Below, piece by piece: positions 54,304 to 63,999 of a stretch of 64,000 nt of DNA (the first letter of the stretch is position 1; every line of letters begins with the position of its first letter). The notes under the pieces are model-generated. The model saw only the letters and a list, made by a program, of their open reading frames with translations, was not told the DNA's origin and searched no databases. Source of the stretch: Deltaproteobacteria bacterium HGW-Deltaproteobacteria-2 (GTDB taxonomy: Bacteria > Desulfobacterota > Syntrophia > Syntrophales > Smithellaceae); the NCBI GenBank assembly GCA_002840505.1, contig PHBC01000001.1, positions 876,232 to 940,231 of the forward strand, given 5' to 3'. The translations under genes and the position numbers were made by a program.

Positions 54304-54753
54304 ATGAAAGATTTATCAACGTTCGCATCGCTGGGAAGTATTGGTTTTGCCAGTGTGATAATGGTGCTGATATGTCTCGTGTTGTTTTTTTCATGCGACC
54401 TGGCGGCAGTATCTTCAGCCCGGACGAAGGTCGGTGGCACCTGCATATATAAGCAATACAGTGGCGAAGCGGAAATTATTTCGGTTGCCCCAAGAAAGGG
54501 AGCTTCCGCAGAATATGAAGTCAGGTTTTCCTTTCACACGAATGAAACCATTCAGGAGGAATTCGCTCTGGATGAAGGAAAGCAATGGCTGATTGTTCAA
54601 AAAGATTTTTCTTATCCCCATGAAAATTTTTTGACACAATACGATATCACAACAGGAAAACGTTTACCCTGTTACATGAAAGTGATTACAAAGGGAACCT
54701 GTACCCCCGTTCTTTTTGATTTTCCCACTATCCGTAATGGTAGGTCTCAATAG
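54304..54753 (+). CDS. Single-pass membrane protein of unknown function
   Basis: This 149-residue protein has an N-terminal hydrophobic segment (about residues 11-33, FASVIMVLICLVLFFSC) and then a soluble domain with four or five Cys, ending in CYMKVITKGTCTPVLFDFPT. It is probably membrane-anchored or a lipoprotein-like secreted protein. I do not recognise the family. The start at 54304 is chosen over the TTG at 54283. It lies upstream of a secreted protease without visible operon signs. Confidence 0.5.
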   Translation: MKDLSTFASLGSIGFASVIMVLICLVLFFSCDLAAVSSARTKVGGTCIYKQYSGEAEIISVAPRKGASAEYEVRFSFHTNETIQEEFALDEGKQWLIVQKDFSYPHENFLTQYDITTGKRLPCYMKVITKGTCTPVLFDFPTIRNGRSQ

Positions 54754-54814
54754 AATCATTTGCACTGTTTTGAAGGACAGCGCATGCAAAGTATAAGCAA
54801 ATTGGAGGTCATTT

Positions 54815-56563
54815 ATGAGAAAAATGTTCCTACGGCAATTCGTAGTTATTTTTTTAATGTTTACGTTTGTTCTTTTGCCGTTGTCCAGCCAGGCGGGAAG
54901 CGGTGCGTATGAACGAGAGGAATATGTTCTTGATTCGAGTACTCCATCCAAAACATTTCCCATTATGCGTCCGGATGATTTAACCATCAGAAAGTGGCAG
55001 GACCGATATGAAAGGGCGCCCCGCGCGCGTATCGACGAAAGATATCATCACCGTGTCCATCCCAGGGTTGCGGCGCAAACAGATAATGCCGGCAATGTAT
55101 CGTCGACCAATCTTCTGGATCTTCTGACTTATTCTCCTTCTGAGTCTCAGGGATCCTGCGGCGACTGTTGGGCGTGGGCCGGAACGCGTGTCATGGGAGT
55201 TGATTTGAATACCCAACAGGCAAAAGCCGTCAACCTCTCCGTTCAATTTACAAATTCCTGTTACGGAGAAAATTCCTGTTGCGGCGGCTGGCTTTCTGAC
55301 ATTGTAGATTTCTATAACAGCACATTGATGACCATTCCCACGTCCAATACCAATGCCGCCTTCCAGGACGGCACGTTTTCGTGCAGTGCTAGCACAATAT
55401 CCAGCGTGTCTTGCAGCAGCATTTCCACTTCAACCAACTATCCCATTGCATCCATGGCTGCGGAAACAGTCACTACTACGGGCGTTGCACAGGCTATGGC
55501 CATCTCCAACATCAAGAATATTCTAAATCAGGGCAAAGCCATTTGGTTTGCTTTTTACCTTCCCAACAAAACGGCATGGAACAATTTCTATAACTTTTGG
55601 AACAATCAGTCGGAAAGCGCTCTCTGGAATCCGGACACTTACTGTGGTCAATCTTGGAGTTCCTCCTCCGGCGGCGGTCACGCCGTGACTCTGGTTGGAT
55701 ATGATGATTCGGACGCAGACACGGCCAACCATTACTGGATTTTAGTAAACAGTTGGGGGACAACCGCCACCAGGCCCAATGGCGTCTTCCGCGTGAGGAT
55801 GTATGTCAACTATGGCTGCACCTTCTCCCGTTTGTCCGCCTATGCGCTTGGATTTCAAACTCTGAATATTGCATGGGAAGGTAGCGCTTCTGGAGACACT
55901 ACCGCTCCCACGGTTACGGCCTTTACCCTTCCCTCTTCTTCGACGTCTCTCACTGTTAGTATCAACTCCTTTACGGCGATGGATGACGTGGATGTGACAG
56001 GCTACATGGTTACCAATTCATCGACAAAGCCAACTGCATCGGCATCGGGATGGTCCGCCAGCGCCCCAACAAGTTATACTTTTTCTTCTTCGACGACTTC
56101 GGGCACAAAAACGCTTTATGCCTGGGCTAAAGATGCCGCAGGCAATGTTTCAGTTTACAAGAGCGCCTCTGTGATCATCAGCATTGCCGGGACAACCGAT
56201 CTTATCATCTCGGCTGTGAGCAACAAGGCTAAGACCATTACGGCAGCCTCACGTAGTTTTTCGATTACCGAGACTACAAAAAACCAGGGAACCGCATCTG
56301 CGCCCGCATCCACAACAAAATACTATCTGTCCACGACCAACTCAAAGACAAGCAGTGCTATACTGCTCAGCGGCACACGGTCCGTGGCGGCACTTGTGGC
56401 GGGAGGAACTTCATCAGGCTCCGTAAACGTCCAAGTCCCCGGCGGAATAACCAGAACGACCTACTATGCCATAGCCTGCGCGGATGACAATGCCGCCGTG
56501 ATCGAAAGCAACGAGTCCAACAACTGTAAAGCATCGTCAAGCAGAATTACTGTCAGACAGTAA
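54815..56563 (+). CDS. Secreted papain-like (C1) cysteine protease with CARDB-like C-terminus
   Basis: This 582-residue protein has a signal peptide (residues 1-27, ending SSQAGS), a propeptide region, and a C1 peptidase domain with Gln112 and nucleophile Cys118 (QGSCGDCWAW), His289 (GGGHAVTLVGY) and Asn312 (LVNSWG). Cys115 and the CCGGW cluster are disulfide cysteines. Residues about 375-460 and 470-582 are Ser/Thr-rich Ig-like modules, the last with the CARDB pattern DLIISAVSNKAKTI and ESNESNNC. It should act outside the cell. GGAGG precedes the ATG. The C-terminal composition suggests cell-surface or matrix binding. Confidence 0.87.
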   Translation: MRKMFLRQFVVIFLMFTFVLLPLSSQAGSGAYEREEYVLDSSTPSKTFPIMRPDDLTIRKWQDRYERAPRARIDERYHHRVHPRVAAQTDNAGNVSSTNLLDLLTYSPSESQGSCGDCWAWAGTRVMGVDLNTQQAKAVNLSVQFTNSCYGENSCCGGWLSDIVDFYNSTLMTIPTSNTNAAFQDGTFSCSASTISSVSCSSISTSTNYPIASMAAETVTTTGVAQAMAISNIKNILNQGKAIWFAFYLPNKTAWNNFYNFWNNQSESALWNPDTYCGQSWSSSSGGGHAVTLVGYDDSDADTANHYWILVNSWGTTATRPNGVFRVRMYVNYGCTFSRLSAYALGFQTLNIAWEGSASGDTTAPTVTAFTLPSSSTSLTVSINSFTAMDDVDVTGYMVTNSSTKPTASASGWSASAPTSYTFSSSTTSGTKTLYAWAKDAAGNVSVYKSASVIISIAGTTDLIISAVSNKAKTITAASRSFSITETTKNQGTASAPASTTKYYLSTTNSKTSSAILLSGTRSVAALVAGGTSSGSVNVQVPGGITRTTYYAIACADDNAAVIESNESNNCKASSSRITVRQ

Positions 56564-56574
56564 CAACACTACAA

Positions 56575-56608
56575 AACGGCCGGGCGCGCATTCAGGCGTC
56601 CGGCCGTT
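56575..56608 (+). terminator. GC-rich terminator after the protease gene
   Basis: AACGGCCGG and CCGGCCGTT form a 9 bp stem, with a possible GCGC extension, followed by TCATTTTCTT. Confidence 0.75.
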
Positions 56609-56797
56609 CATTTTCTTATACTGTTATTAATGATGAAAATTGCCCACTAATTTTTTGTGTTTTCTTCAAGAATACTACCGTCATGATTCTGTTCTGTGCA
56701 TGATGCTAAATTTGCTGCGCTGTGGGAATTAATAAAAACAACTTATAATCGAAAATAGTATTTGATATGCTATAAAGAAATATTTTGCTAATCTAAA

Positions 56798-58243
56798 ATG
56801 GATTATAGAGATAATGATGAATTTATTATGAATGAAGATAAGAAAAGAATCAGTGCCTTTTGCAATGACGCGCTGGGCACACTCGATGCGGTAGGAGTTG
56901 CTCAAAAAATTTCCCGTGGAGAAATCAGTGCCATTGAGGCGGTGGAAGCCTCTATTGCGCGGGCAAGGTCAGTGAATCCGGCACTTAACGCAATAGTCAC
57001 AGAAACTTTTGACCTGGCTCGTAAGCAGGTTAAAAATATTATTCCAGGCTCTTTTGCCGGAGTTCCCTCCTTTATTAAAGACACTGATGATGTTGAAGGT
57101 GTGCCGACATTATGGGGTTCCCGGGCTGTGCCCAATAAAACAAACAGAAAATCGAAAAAATTCGTTAAACAATTTTTTTCGCTCGGTCTTATCTGTTTGG
57201 GAAAAAGCGCGCTGCCGGAATTCGGCTTAACGGCAACAACCGAACCGCTGTCATCCGGCATCACGCGCAATCCATGGAATACGGATTATTCTACCGGAGG
57301 ATCTTCCGGTGGCTCGGCGGCGCTGGTGGCTGCCGGTGTTGTTCCTATTGCGCAAGGCAATGACGGCGGAGGTTCCATCAGAATTCCTGCGGCCTGCTGT
57401 GGGCTTGTGGGGCTCAAACCGTCACGCGGCAGGCTGGAAAGAGTTGAAGGTTCGAATTTGATGCCCGTAAACATTCTTCATCAGGGCGTGCTGACACGCA
57501 CGGTGCGCGATACAGCCACGTTTTATGCCGGTGCGGAAAAATATTGCCGTGCTCCTAAGATGCCCGAAGTCGGACTGGTGCAAGGTCCGGGGAAAAAACG
57601 CCTGCGCATTGTTATGTTTACCGATACGCCCTTCGGCACACCCTGCCATGCCGAGTCAGCCGATCAGGTTCGCCGTGCCGGAATGCTCTGCGAAGAACTT
57701 GGTCATTCCGTCAAAGAAATTCCCTGCCCCTGCACTGCCGAAATGGCTGACGATTTCATTCTCTATTGGGGGCTGATGGCCTTTTCCATCAGATTTTTTG
57801 GACCGGTTATAATCGCTCCCGGCTTCGACAGAAGCAAGCTGGAAGACTGGACGATAAATCTCAGCAATCACTTCCGGAAAAATTGCTTAAAAACACTGTC
57901 CACTATAAAACGTTTATTCAGATTCGCCAAAACATATAATGATATTTTCAGCACCTGTGACATACTGCTTTGCCCGACATTGTCTCACCCCACACCCGAG
58001 ATCGGTTATATCGGTCCGGATGTGCCGTTTGAGGAAGCCTTTGAGCGGGTCAGACAATATGTTTCTTTCACACCTCTGCAAAACGTCAGCGGTGCTCCGG
58101 CCATATCTTTGCCTCTGGGATTCAGCTCCAATGGCTTGCCTCTGGGTCTCCAGTTCGGCGCCGCCTTCGGTCATGAAAAGGAACTGCTCGAGCTGGCTTT
58201 CGAGCTCGAAGAAACAAGACCATGGCCTCGTATAGATCAGTGA
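56798..58243 (+). CDS. Amidase signature-family protein
   Basis: This 481-residue enzyme has the Ser-Ser-Lys catalytic set: Lys in [10 protein letters not shown], Ser in [16 protein letters not shown], and the nucleophile region [23 protein letters not shown]. Amidases of this family hydrolyse amides of carboxylic acids. Length is typical. An ATG at 56828 is an alternative start, and neither has a clear ribosome-binding site. Its stop codon TGA coincides with the start of a dispersed repeat. GatA is unlikely because no gatB or gatC is nearby. Confidence 0.87.
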   Translation: MDYRDNDEFIMNEDKKRISAFCNDALGTLDAVGVAQKISRGEISAIEAVEASIARARSVNPALNAIVTETFDLARKQVKNIIPGSFAGVPSFIKDTDDVEGVPTLWGSRAVPNKTNRKSKKFVKQFFSLGLICLGKSALPEFGLTATTEPLSSGITRNPWNTDYSTGGSSGGSAALVAAGVVPIAQGNDGGGSIRIPAACCGLVGLKPSRGRLERVEGSNLMPVNILHQGVLTRTVRDTATFYAGAEKYCRAPKMPEVGLVQGPGKKRLRIVMFTDTPFGTPCHAESADQVRRAGMLCEELGHSVKEIPCPCTAEMADDFILYWGLMAFSIRFFGPVIIAPGFDRSKLEDWTINLSNHFRKNCLKTLSTIKRLFRFAKTYNDIFSTCDILLCPTLSHPTPEIGYIGPDVPFEEAFERVRQYVSFTPLQNVSGAPAISLPLGFSSNGLPLGLQFGAAFGHEKELLELAFELEETRPWPRIDQ

Positions 58244-58407
58244 TACCATTGCTTTCCTCGGCTAACTTTGTTGGCACAATCTGCCCCGGCGCAGGCCGGG
58301 GTCGTCGGCTTCCTCAACGTATTTTAATATACGCCGGATGCCTTCCCCGCGCATGCGGGGGAGCCTCCTCCATGCCGCCGCGTTATCCTTTGAAAGCGAA
58401 AAGGTAT
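58243..58407. repeat. MITE-like dispersed palindromic repeat, longest copy, inverted
   Basis: This 165 bp element is in reverse orientation relative to the copies at 17500 and 27828. It runs from ATACCATTGCTTTCCTCGG to CCTTTGAAAGCGAAAAGGTAT. It contains two extra palindromes, CCCCGGC-GCA-GGCCGGGG-like and CCCCGC-GCAT-GCGGGG, where copy 2 has a single TCCCGAT palindrome. It follows the amidase stop with no gap. Confidence 0.82.
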
Positions 58408-58436
58408 CACGCATTTTTTAAGGTCTTCAAAAAAGG

Positions 58437-58610
58437 TCAGCGTTTCAAACGCGCAATGAGATCTGCCATTAAAACCTCGCGATCTTTCAGTTGTTTGCGA
58501 AATTCTTTGCTGTCCGTATTCGCTATTTCACTTTTGATGTCCGGCAAGTATCTTTCGAGGATCAATAAAAGTTCGTCTTCTTCTTGCGAAGTTAAATGAA
58601 GTTTTTCCAT
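58437..58610 (-). CDS. Small acidic helical protein (57 residues)
   Basis: This short open frame encodes 57 residues starting MEKLHLTSQEEDELLLILER and ending LIARLKR, with many Glu, Leu and Lys residues and a likely all-helical, coiled-coil-like structure. AAGGAGAAGATCTC precedes the ATG at ideal distance, which argues for translation. It lies between the repeat and the HD-GYP gene. I do not recognise the family. Confidence 0.65.
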   Translation of the reverse strand: MEKLHLTSQEEDELLLILERYLPDIKSEIANTDSKEFRKQLKDREVLMADLIARLKR

Positions 58611-58850
58611 GAGATCTTCTCCTTTTGCTTACATGTAATACCAATTTTATAGTAAGTTAACATTTTGCAGACGGTAATTGGCGATCGGATACACATGGTG
58701 AGTCAGACAACATGATTTTCAGAAAGAGATTAATACATCATCAATATGAAGCTACAAAGAACACGATTAATCTCTGCAAGTATAAGCTTTTTTTCATGCT
58801 TTATGTAATTATAATATATGCAACTAAGCTTATTTGTCAAGAATGACTAT

Positions 58851-59762
58851 TTATTTTCCCGAAATTTTGCGGGTGGTTGATGGAGCGGTTTTGCCATAGG
58901 AATTTCCAGCCGGTTCTTTGTCACGTCCTCTTTGTGCGATAACAAGTTTGGAACCGGGACGTTCTTTCCGGGCATATCGGATAAGGGTGTGAATCAAACC
59001 CTTATGAAATCTGCCTTTTTCCGATTCATCAAGCAAGAGATCAATGGCGGCCCTGAGCGAAAAAGGGCTTTTTCTATATGGTCGCTCTGATATCAGCGCA
59101 TCCAGAGTATCAACTATGCCTATCAGATGAGAATATTTATTAAGCCTCTTTATTCCCAGCGGATAACCCGACCCGTCAAGCCTCTCATGGTGTTGGAACG
59201 AAGAGAATGCAACAGCTTTATAGTCCTTGCCGAAATAATAATGCAAAAGAACGTATCCTATCAATGGATGTGTTTTTAATATGCGGCGTTCATCTATTGT
59301 AATAGGTGAACGTTTATTCAGAATACTCAGAGGTATGCGCGATTTCCCCAGATCGTGAAATAGGCTCATGCGCAGGGCCACGTCCGGGGCATACGTGTTT
59401 TTTTTAGAATGGTCTAAGGCTATTTTGGCAGCCAGCACGGCAATAGTCAGAATATGGTTATACGTATATGGCGACACCTCTTTCATATACGCGAGTTCGG
59501 ACAATATCTTTTCAGGCATTTTTACGCGGCGTATATAACTTATTATTTTCAGATTAATTTCATGCGGATATAATATATCTGAATAACGTTTATCTTTGAA
59601 GGTATGAATCAAGTCCGTGAAGATCGGGGAGTTTTTTATCGGGACATAGCGTATTTTTCCGGATGAACCGGCAATATTCTTGAGGGTTTTGCTGTTGATG
59701 ATAGTTCCGGCTTTAACAAGCAGTTTTTTATCAATGCTATATAGATTTTTTTCAAGATGCAT
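58851..59762 (-). CDS. HD-GYP domain protein (putative c-di-GMP phosphodiesterase)
   Basis: This 303-residue protein has an N-terminal region of about 95 residues of the type found before HD-GYP domains, then the HD-GYP domain with FHDLGKSRIPLSILNK and QHHERLDGSGYPLGIKRLN, an intact metal and GYP motif. It should hydrolyse c-di-GMP to pGpG or GMP. No receiver domain is present, so its control is unclear. It lies 31 bases downstream of the D,D-peptidase gene. The C-terminal 35 residues are basic and low-complexity. Confidence 0.88.
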   Translation of the reverse strand: MHLEKNLYSIDKKLLVKAGTIINSKTLKNIAGSSGKIRYVPIKNSPIFTDLIHTFKDKRYSDILYPHEINLKIISYIRRVKMPEKILSELAYMKEVSPYTYNHILTIAVLAAKIALDHSKKNTYAPDVALRMSLFHDLGKSRIPLSILNKRSPITIDERRILKTHPLIGYVLLHYYFGKDYKAVAFSSFQHHERLDGSGYPLGIKRLNKYSHLIGIVDTLDALISERPYRKSPFSLRAAIDLLLDESEKGRFHKGLIHTLIRYARKERPGSKLVIAQRGRDKEPAGNSYGKTAPSTTRKISGK

Positions 59763-59793
59763 GAAGGCCGTCCGGAGAGAATGAAATTTTTAC

Positions 59794-60702
59794 TCAACCT
59801 CTATTTTTTTGGCGCGGGGATTTTGAACCTTCCATCCATTGTTTGATGCGGTTGGCATCACCGTAACGGGTCAATTTCCCCTGAGCGTCAAGAAGCACGA
59901 TCAACACAGAACGTTTGGCCACCTGAGATTGCATAACAAGGCATCGACCGGCCTCGTCTATGAAGCCTGTCTTAGAAAGGCCTATTTGCCATCGGGGATT
60001 TCCGACCAGACGATTGGTATTATGGAATTGAAGTATGCGTCGGCCTACACGAATGGAGGTTTCTTTACGGGTGGTGTATTCCCGGATAATGCTATATTGA
60101 TACGCAGCATCAACCATCCGCGCCAAATCTTTGGCGGAAGAGACGTTGCCGCAGTGAATACCGGCGGGATCTATGAAGCGTGTATCATTGAGCCCCAGCG
60201 ATTTGGCTTTGGCATTCATTGCAGAAGTGAAAGCGTGGAGACCGCCCGGATATGTCCGTCCCAAAGCATGAGCCGCACGGTTTTCAGAAGACATTAACGC
60301 CAGCAGCAGGGCATCTCCTCGTGTTATGCTTGTATTAACAGACAGGCGAGAGTGGCTGTGGCGAATGGTGTCTACGTCTTCATGTTCAATAGTGATTAAT
60401 TCCTGAAGATCCATTTTGGCATCCAGTACTACCATAGCTGTCATAAGTTTGGTGATGGAGGCAATGGGCATTATTGCTTCTGCTTGTTTCTGCACAAAAC
60501 ATTCCCCCGTAATCTGATCCTCCACCAGTGCGGAGGCGGAGTGCAAAACGAGATTACGGGAAGACTGAAAAGCCTTAACTTGCGAATATTTTGAATGGCT
60601 AGCGGGGATTTTCGATGCATCTGAAAATCCTACTATTCCCGGAAACAACAGTATCGCGCTACTTAAAAAGATTACTATTCTTAAAAAATACCTATATTCC
60701 AT
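59794..60702 (-). CDS. D-alanyl-D-alanine carboxypeptidase/endopeptidase (S11)
   Basis: This 302-residue penicillin-binding protein has an N-terminal hydrophobic segment (1-25), Ser82-x-x-Lys85 in ASITKLMTA, Ser139-Glu-Asn141, and KTG in SKTGFIDEAG, the three active-site motifs of S11 peptidases. It trims or cleaves peptidoglycan peptides and is probably PbpG-like by its short length without a C-terminal tail. It heads a leftward unit with the HD-GYP gene. Confidence 0.9.
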   Translation of the reverse strand: MEYRYFLRIVIFLSSAILLFPGIVGFSDASKIPASHSKYSQVKAFQSSRNLVLHSASALVEDQITGECFVQKQAEAIMPIASITKLMTAMVVLDAKMDLQELITIEHEDVDTIRHSHSRLSVNTSITRGDALLLALMSSENRAAHALGRTYPGGLHAFTSAMNAKAKSLGLNDTRFIDPAGIHCGNVSSAKDLARMVDAAYQYSIIREYTTRKETSIRVGRRILQFHNTNRLVGNPRWQIGLSKTGFIDEAGRCLVMQSQVAKRSVLIVLLDAQGKLTRYGDANRIKQWMEGSKSPRQKNRG

Positions 60703-60834
60703 GCTCTTTTTTTAAACCATTTTATTTTTTCTAATATCACCAGTATCCGCTACTTTTATCACATATCTAGCTATAGTTCATCTATTTTTTTAGTGTTGGT
60801 TTTAGTCGCTGTCCAGAAAGTTTATGTGACAGAT

Positions 60835-61575
60835 TTATCGGGAGCAGAACAAACATAAAAGGGATAAAATAATCAATATATGTATAGTAATGACACCAAA
60901 TTTATGACGCTGATAGAATTCGTTTGCCTTTTGAATCCGCTCCAGTCCGCCGCACAATCGCCGGAAGCGTTCGAGGCCTTTGTATTTTTTATCGTTGTCC
61001 GAAGTAAAATCGTTTTGAAAAGCAAACATGGGATAAACAGCGTAGATGTCATCTTGCAGCGGACGAAAAATAGTATCAATAACAATTCCCTGCCAGGGCT
61101 GGTAAGCAAGCGTTTCCGCGTAATGTCTGTTTAAAGCATAGGCGTGCGCGAGGCTTTGGTATCTGACTTTTTGGATGAATGGATTATTGGTTTTACGGCT
61201 GGAGCGGATTAACGCTCCCAAAAGCAGAACTTTCCAATCGGGATGTTCCGCTAGAAATTGCGTGCATTGATTGAAGTGTTCTGCCTCAAAGCGGTCAAAA
61301 ATAACGTCGTCTTCAAAAACGATGATGCTCTCTGCGCCAGCCTCCAATCCTTTTTGCAGACAGGTCATGTGCGATTCATACATGCCTTGTTCGATATTCA
61401 ACGGATGCGGTTTAACAAGGACAAATTCAACTTTCCCTGTCAGTCCTACTTTGGCAAACGAAGTCGCAGCGGCTTGACGCCGGTCGGCGCGCTCTTCCAG
61501 AGTGATGCAGTAGATACGATCAAAAAAATCCCAGCCAGTGGCTTCTTTTTGCACGGTATCCTCAATCAATCGCAT
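60835..61575 (-). CDS. Glycosyltransferase family 25 protein
   Basis: This 246-residue protein has the GT25 start DRIYCITLEERADRRQAA, the donor site IIVFEDDVIFDRF and AYALNRHYAETLAYQPW. GT25 enzymes add galactose or similar sugars to lipooligosaccharide or collagen-like substrates. The C-terminus is a hydrophobic helix (ITIHILIILSLLCLFC), so it is probably membrane-associated. The gene reads away from the next one at 61666. Confidence 0.85.
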   Translation of the reverse strand: MRLIEDTVQKEATGWDFFDRIYCITLEERADRRQAAATSFAKVGLTGKVEFVLVKPHPLNIEQGMYESHMTCLQKGLEAGAESIIVFEDDVIFDRFEAEHFNQCTQFLAEHPDWKVLLLGALIRSSRKTNNPFIQKVRYQSLAHAYALNRHYAETLAYQPWQGIVIDTIFRPLQDDIYAVYPMFAFQNDFTSDNDKKYKGLERFRRLCGGLERIQKANEFYQRHKFGVITIHILIILSLLCLFCSR

Positions 61576-61665
61576 TTTACTTTACAGGATGTTTTTATAA
61601 TATTAGTATCGAGGCCGTGTCAAGAAAATGAAAAATCAAAACGAATCTATTTTAAAGGATTTTTT

Positions 61666-62013
61666 GTGCGGAAGAAAATAGCCCAATACCTTGCCGGAAA
61701 GAAATTCATTCAAAAGATAATGGAGACCCCGGCGGATCTCAGTGAATTCCAAGAACGTCCTACACCGCGGTTGATTACCGGATTGGTATTGATGGTTTTT
61801 AGTTTTATCATGGGTTGGCCGGCGGTGGCCGCTCTGAGCGTTCTGGCCGTCTGGTTTCAGGAACCGCTGATCGCTGTCATCGGCTGTCCAACGACCTACG
61901 CTCTTTCCTATGTTGTCTTTATTATCGGTGCATGGCTTTCACAAGCACCACACTACATGGGGGTTCTGGCGAGATACACCTTACAATCTTTTCTCAGAAA
62001 ATTACTCTCCTGA
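61666..62013 (+). CDS. Small integral membrane protein of unknown function
   Basis: This 115-residue protein has three hydrophobic stretches after a charged N-terminal 35 residues: GLVLMVFSFIMGWPAVAAL, PLIAVIGCPTTYALSYVVF and IIGAWLSQAPHY. GTG at 61666 has AAAGGA six bases upstream. The frame is open back to 61258 but that part overlaps the GT25 gene antisense and lacks support. I do not recognise the family. Confidence 0.6.
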   Translation: MRKKIAQYLAGKKFIQKIMETPADLSEFQERPTPRLITGLVLMVFSFIMGWPAVAALSVLAVWFQEPLIAVIGCPTTYALSYVVFIIGAWLSQAPHYMGVLARYTLQSFLRKLLS

Positions 62014-62153
62014 ACATTACCTTTGCGGAACAATTCACCACGGCGGAAATATGCAGGAGATTACTTTTTACCGCTGTGCATGATACCGCCGCGCCTGAAC
62101 CGACAGGGCTTCAAGGACTCTGTACCCTGATCAAATATGCGGTGACATGATCT

Positions 62154-63329
62154 TCAAACCTCGCGTCCAATCATCGCTTTGAGCATCATTGCGTATTTAC
62201 CCATGGTGCTTTTCTTGTGCCGATCGATAACCGTGTATAAATCTTCAATATCCTTGGGTGGAACAAACTCTTTATTCTTGCGCACCATGGAAAGGGAATT
62301 TGCTTTGCATGTGGGCACGCACAGACCGCAACCGATGCATTTGCGCTCATCAATAGCCACCGCCTTATCGTCATCAAAACGGATGGCCTGCATCTGACAG
62401 CGTTTTTTGCATCTACCACAACCGGTACAGGTTTCCGGTTTCAAAATAGCCCGGTAATTGCTTTCAACAAAATCAACCGAGCGTGGCATAGCGTTCACCA
62501 TTTCGAGGATTCCGCAACAGCAGGCACAGCATGAGCAAACGAATTGAGGAGCCTGCAATGATGTCGGCATGAGTATCAAGCCGTCTTTTTCGTTCTGATC
62601 CAATATTTCAAAGGCCTCTTTCTTAGTAATGGAACGTCCCCAACCATTGCGTTTATATATGTCGTGATAATCCCGGAACCCCATGCATACTTCCCGCCGG
62701 TTCGTTACCCGGCAGGGCTTGCCGACATGGTCCTTGCCCACTTTACATATACAGTCGGTAATTCCGATGCGATCCTGGGCTTTATCCACAAGTTGCCGTA
62801 TATCGTCGTAAGCGGCTATGGAGAGTTGAGGGGTAACGCTGGTCTGGATCGGTACAACCCGCATCTGCCGAACCTTGGTACTTAAATACTCGGTTGTAAA
62901 TCTCTCAATTGCGTAATCCCGTATATCGAGATACATGCCTGGTGTCAGACGCCGCAACTGCATTTCATACATGCCAATGTATAGCGGCTGCCAGGCATAA
63001 CGCATTTGACCGTTCTCTATAGTTGAGAAAATACAACCATTGGCGTCCATGGAATCGATCAATTTCCGGAACTTTTCCTCGGTGTATCCTTTCTGCCGGG
63101 CACGATGAAATATCTTCTCAAATGTTTCCAGCCGCCATCCGATATTTAGTGCCGCCTGGGCCTCTTCGGTCGTAAACATGTGTTGCAACAGGCGCATATC
63201 TGCTCCTGTAATGGCTGCCGGATAACCGATGGGCATAGTGTTAAAATGTTTTTGAAGTGCCCGATATATTTTCCGGGCATCCGATTTGACACGTAACCCT
63301 TTTTTCATGTTGTCGATTAAAGTGCTCAT
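62154..63329 (-). CDS. Iron-sulfur protein with two ferredoxin-type clusters and a cysteine-rich insert
   Basis: This 391-residue protein has an N-terminal helical region (1-180), a CxC pair in TDCICKVG, an unusual cysteine stretch reading FVCSCCACCCGI near residue 265, and a C-terminal [4Fe-4S] pair: CTGCGRCKKRC and CIGCGLCVPTC. The clusters suggest electron transfer or a corrinoid- or molybdenum-enzyme partner. Its partner is not in the window. It is the last complete large gene here. Confidence 0.75.
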   Translation of the reverse strand: MSTLIDNMKKGLRVKSDARKIYRALQKHFNTMPIGYPAAITGADMRLLQHMFTTEEAQAALNIGWRLETFEKIFHRARQKGYTEEKFRKLIDSMDANGCIFSTIENGQMRYAWQPLYIGMYEMQLRRLTPGMYLDIRDYAIERFTTEYLSTKVRQMRVVPIQTSVTPQLSIAAYDDIRQLVDKAQDRIGITDCICKVGKDHVGKPCRVTNRREVCMGFRDYHDIYKRNGWGRSITKKEAFEILDQNEKDGLILMPTSLQAPQFVCSCCACCCGILEMVNAMPRSVDFVESNYRAILKPETCTGCGRCKKRCQMQAIRFDDDKAVAIDERKCIGCGLCVPTCKANSLSMVRKNKEFVPPKDIEDLYTVIDRHKKSTMGKYAMMLKAMIGREV

Positions 63330-63783
63330 GCTTTTCTCCTTTATGCTGAGCTAAACGTTCTCAAATCATCGGCCCGTTGCAGGAATGGCCTGACAGTGTT
63401 TTTGAGGTCCTTGCTACCACGGGTCTTCGACCCTCCACTTTGCGGGATGATTCGACCGCAAGCTTCAGTCGTAGATGACCTTCCGGTTATTCACTTTATT
63501 TCTGAAGCTTGGGTCTCATTAATACTGCAATCGCCGCAAAACTGGCGGCATACAATCCCGTATTTATGACTTACAACTTATTGTTCTGTGATTCTTAAAC
63601 CTGGGAAGACATTACTTCCGGGATTTCGAAATATAACACATTTAATTTGCATATCACGAAATACGTAATGTCCGAAACAAAAATAAACGTACGACTGAAA
63701 GATATCAATATCTCGAAAGACGGATATTGATCACCGCACCTCCTGATATGGAAACCTTGAGCAAACTGGTTTATTATCACAAG
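63330..63783. other. Intergenic region with a dispersed repeat
   Basis: This gap of about 450 bases upstream of the iron-sulfur gene holds the second copy of the repeat at 63430-63523 and otherwise nothing that I can support. A 61-codon open frame on the minus strand has no ribosome-binding site or recognisable motif. Confidence 0.5.
63430..63523. repeat. Dispersed hairpin repeat, copy 2 (partner at 10812)
   Basis: Ends match copy 1: CCCTCCACTTTGCGGGATGATTC against CCCTCCGCTATGCGTGATAATTT, and GCTTGGGTCTCATTAAT is identical. The inner arms GACCGCAAGCTTCAG and CTGAAGCTTGGGTC pair except for one base, giving a long hairpin with a loop of about 28 bases. Confidence 0.7.
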
Positions 63784-63999
63784 TTAATCTGTTGCCAATC
63801 CCTCGATGCCAGCCGACTTGCCCCAGGGAGCTTCACCCAAACCGACCTTCTGTTTAACAGCGCCGGTCAGTTCATCTACGGCCAGCCACGCCTGGCAGTT
63901 GGGACACTGCCGTAAGGTCATCGATGAATCGATCCGGGCATTGTACAGGTAACGGAATTTATCCTGAGGACCATCGAAATTACATTCTACGCATTTCAT
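63784..63999 (-). CDS. Small protein with two CxxC zinc-ribbon pairs
   Basis: This 71-residue protein starts MKCVECNFDG and has two pairs, CVEC and CPNC, 28 residues apart, fitting a zinc ribbon. The ATG is at the last base but one of the window, so its ribosome-binding site is not seen and an upstream start cannot be excluded. I do not recognise the family. Confidence 0.5.
   Translation of the reverse strand: MKCVECNFDGPQDKFRYLYNARIDSSMTLRQCPNCQAWLAVDELTGAVKQKVGLGEAPWGKSAGIEGLATD

Noticed and set aside
58222..58599. 125-codon frame across the repeat at 58243
   Set aside because: It spans a non-coding palindromic element and overlaps the amidase end and the small minus-strand gene.
61258..61665. 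N-terminal extension of the small membrane protein
   Set aside because: It is antisense to the GT25 gene and not needed; GTG at 61666 has a good ribosome-binding site.
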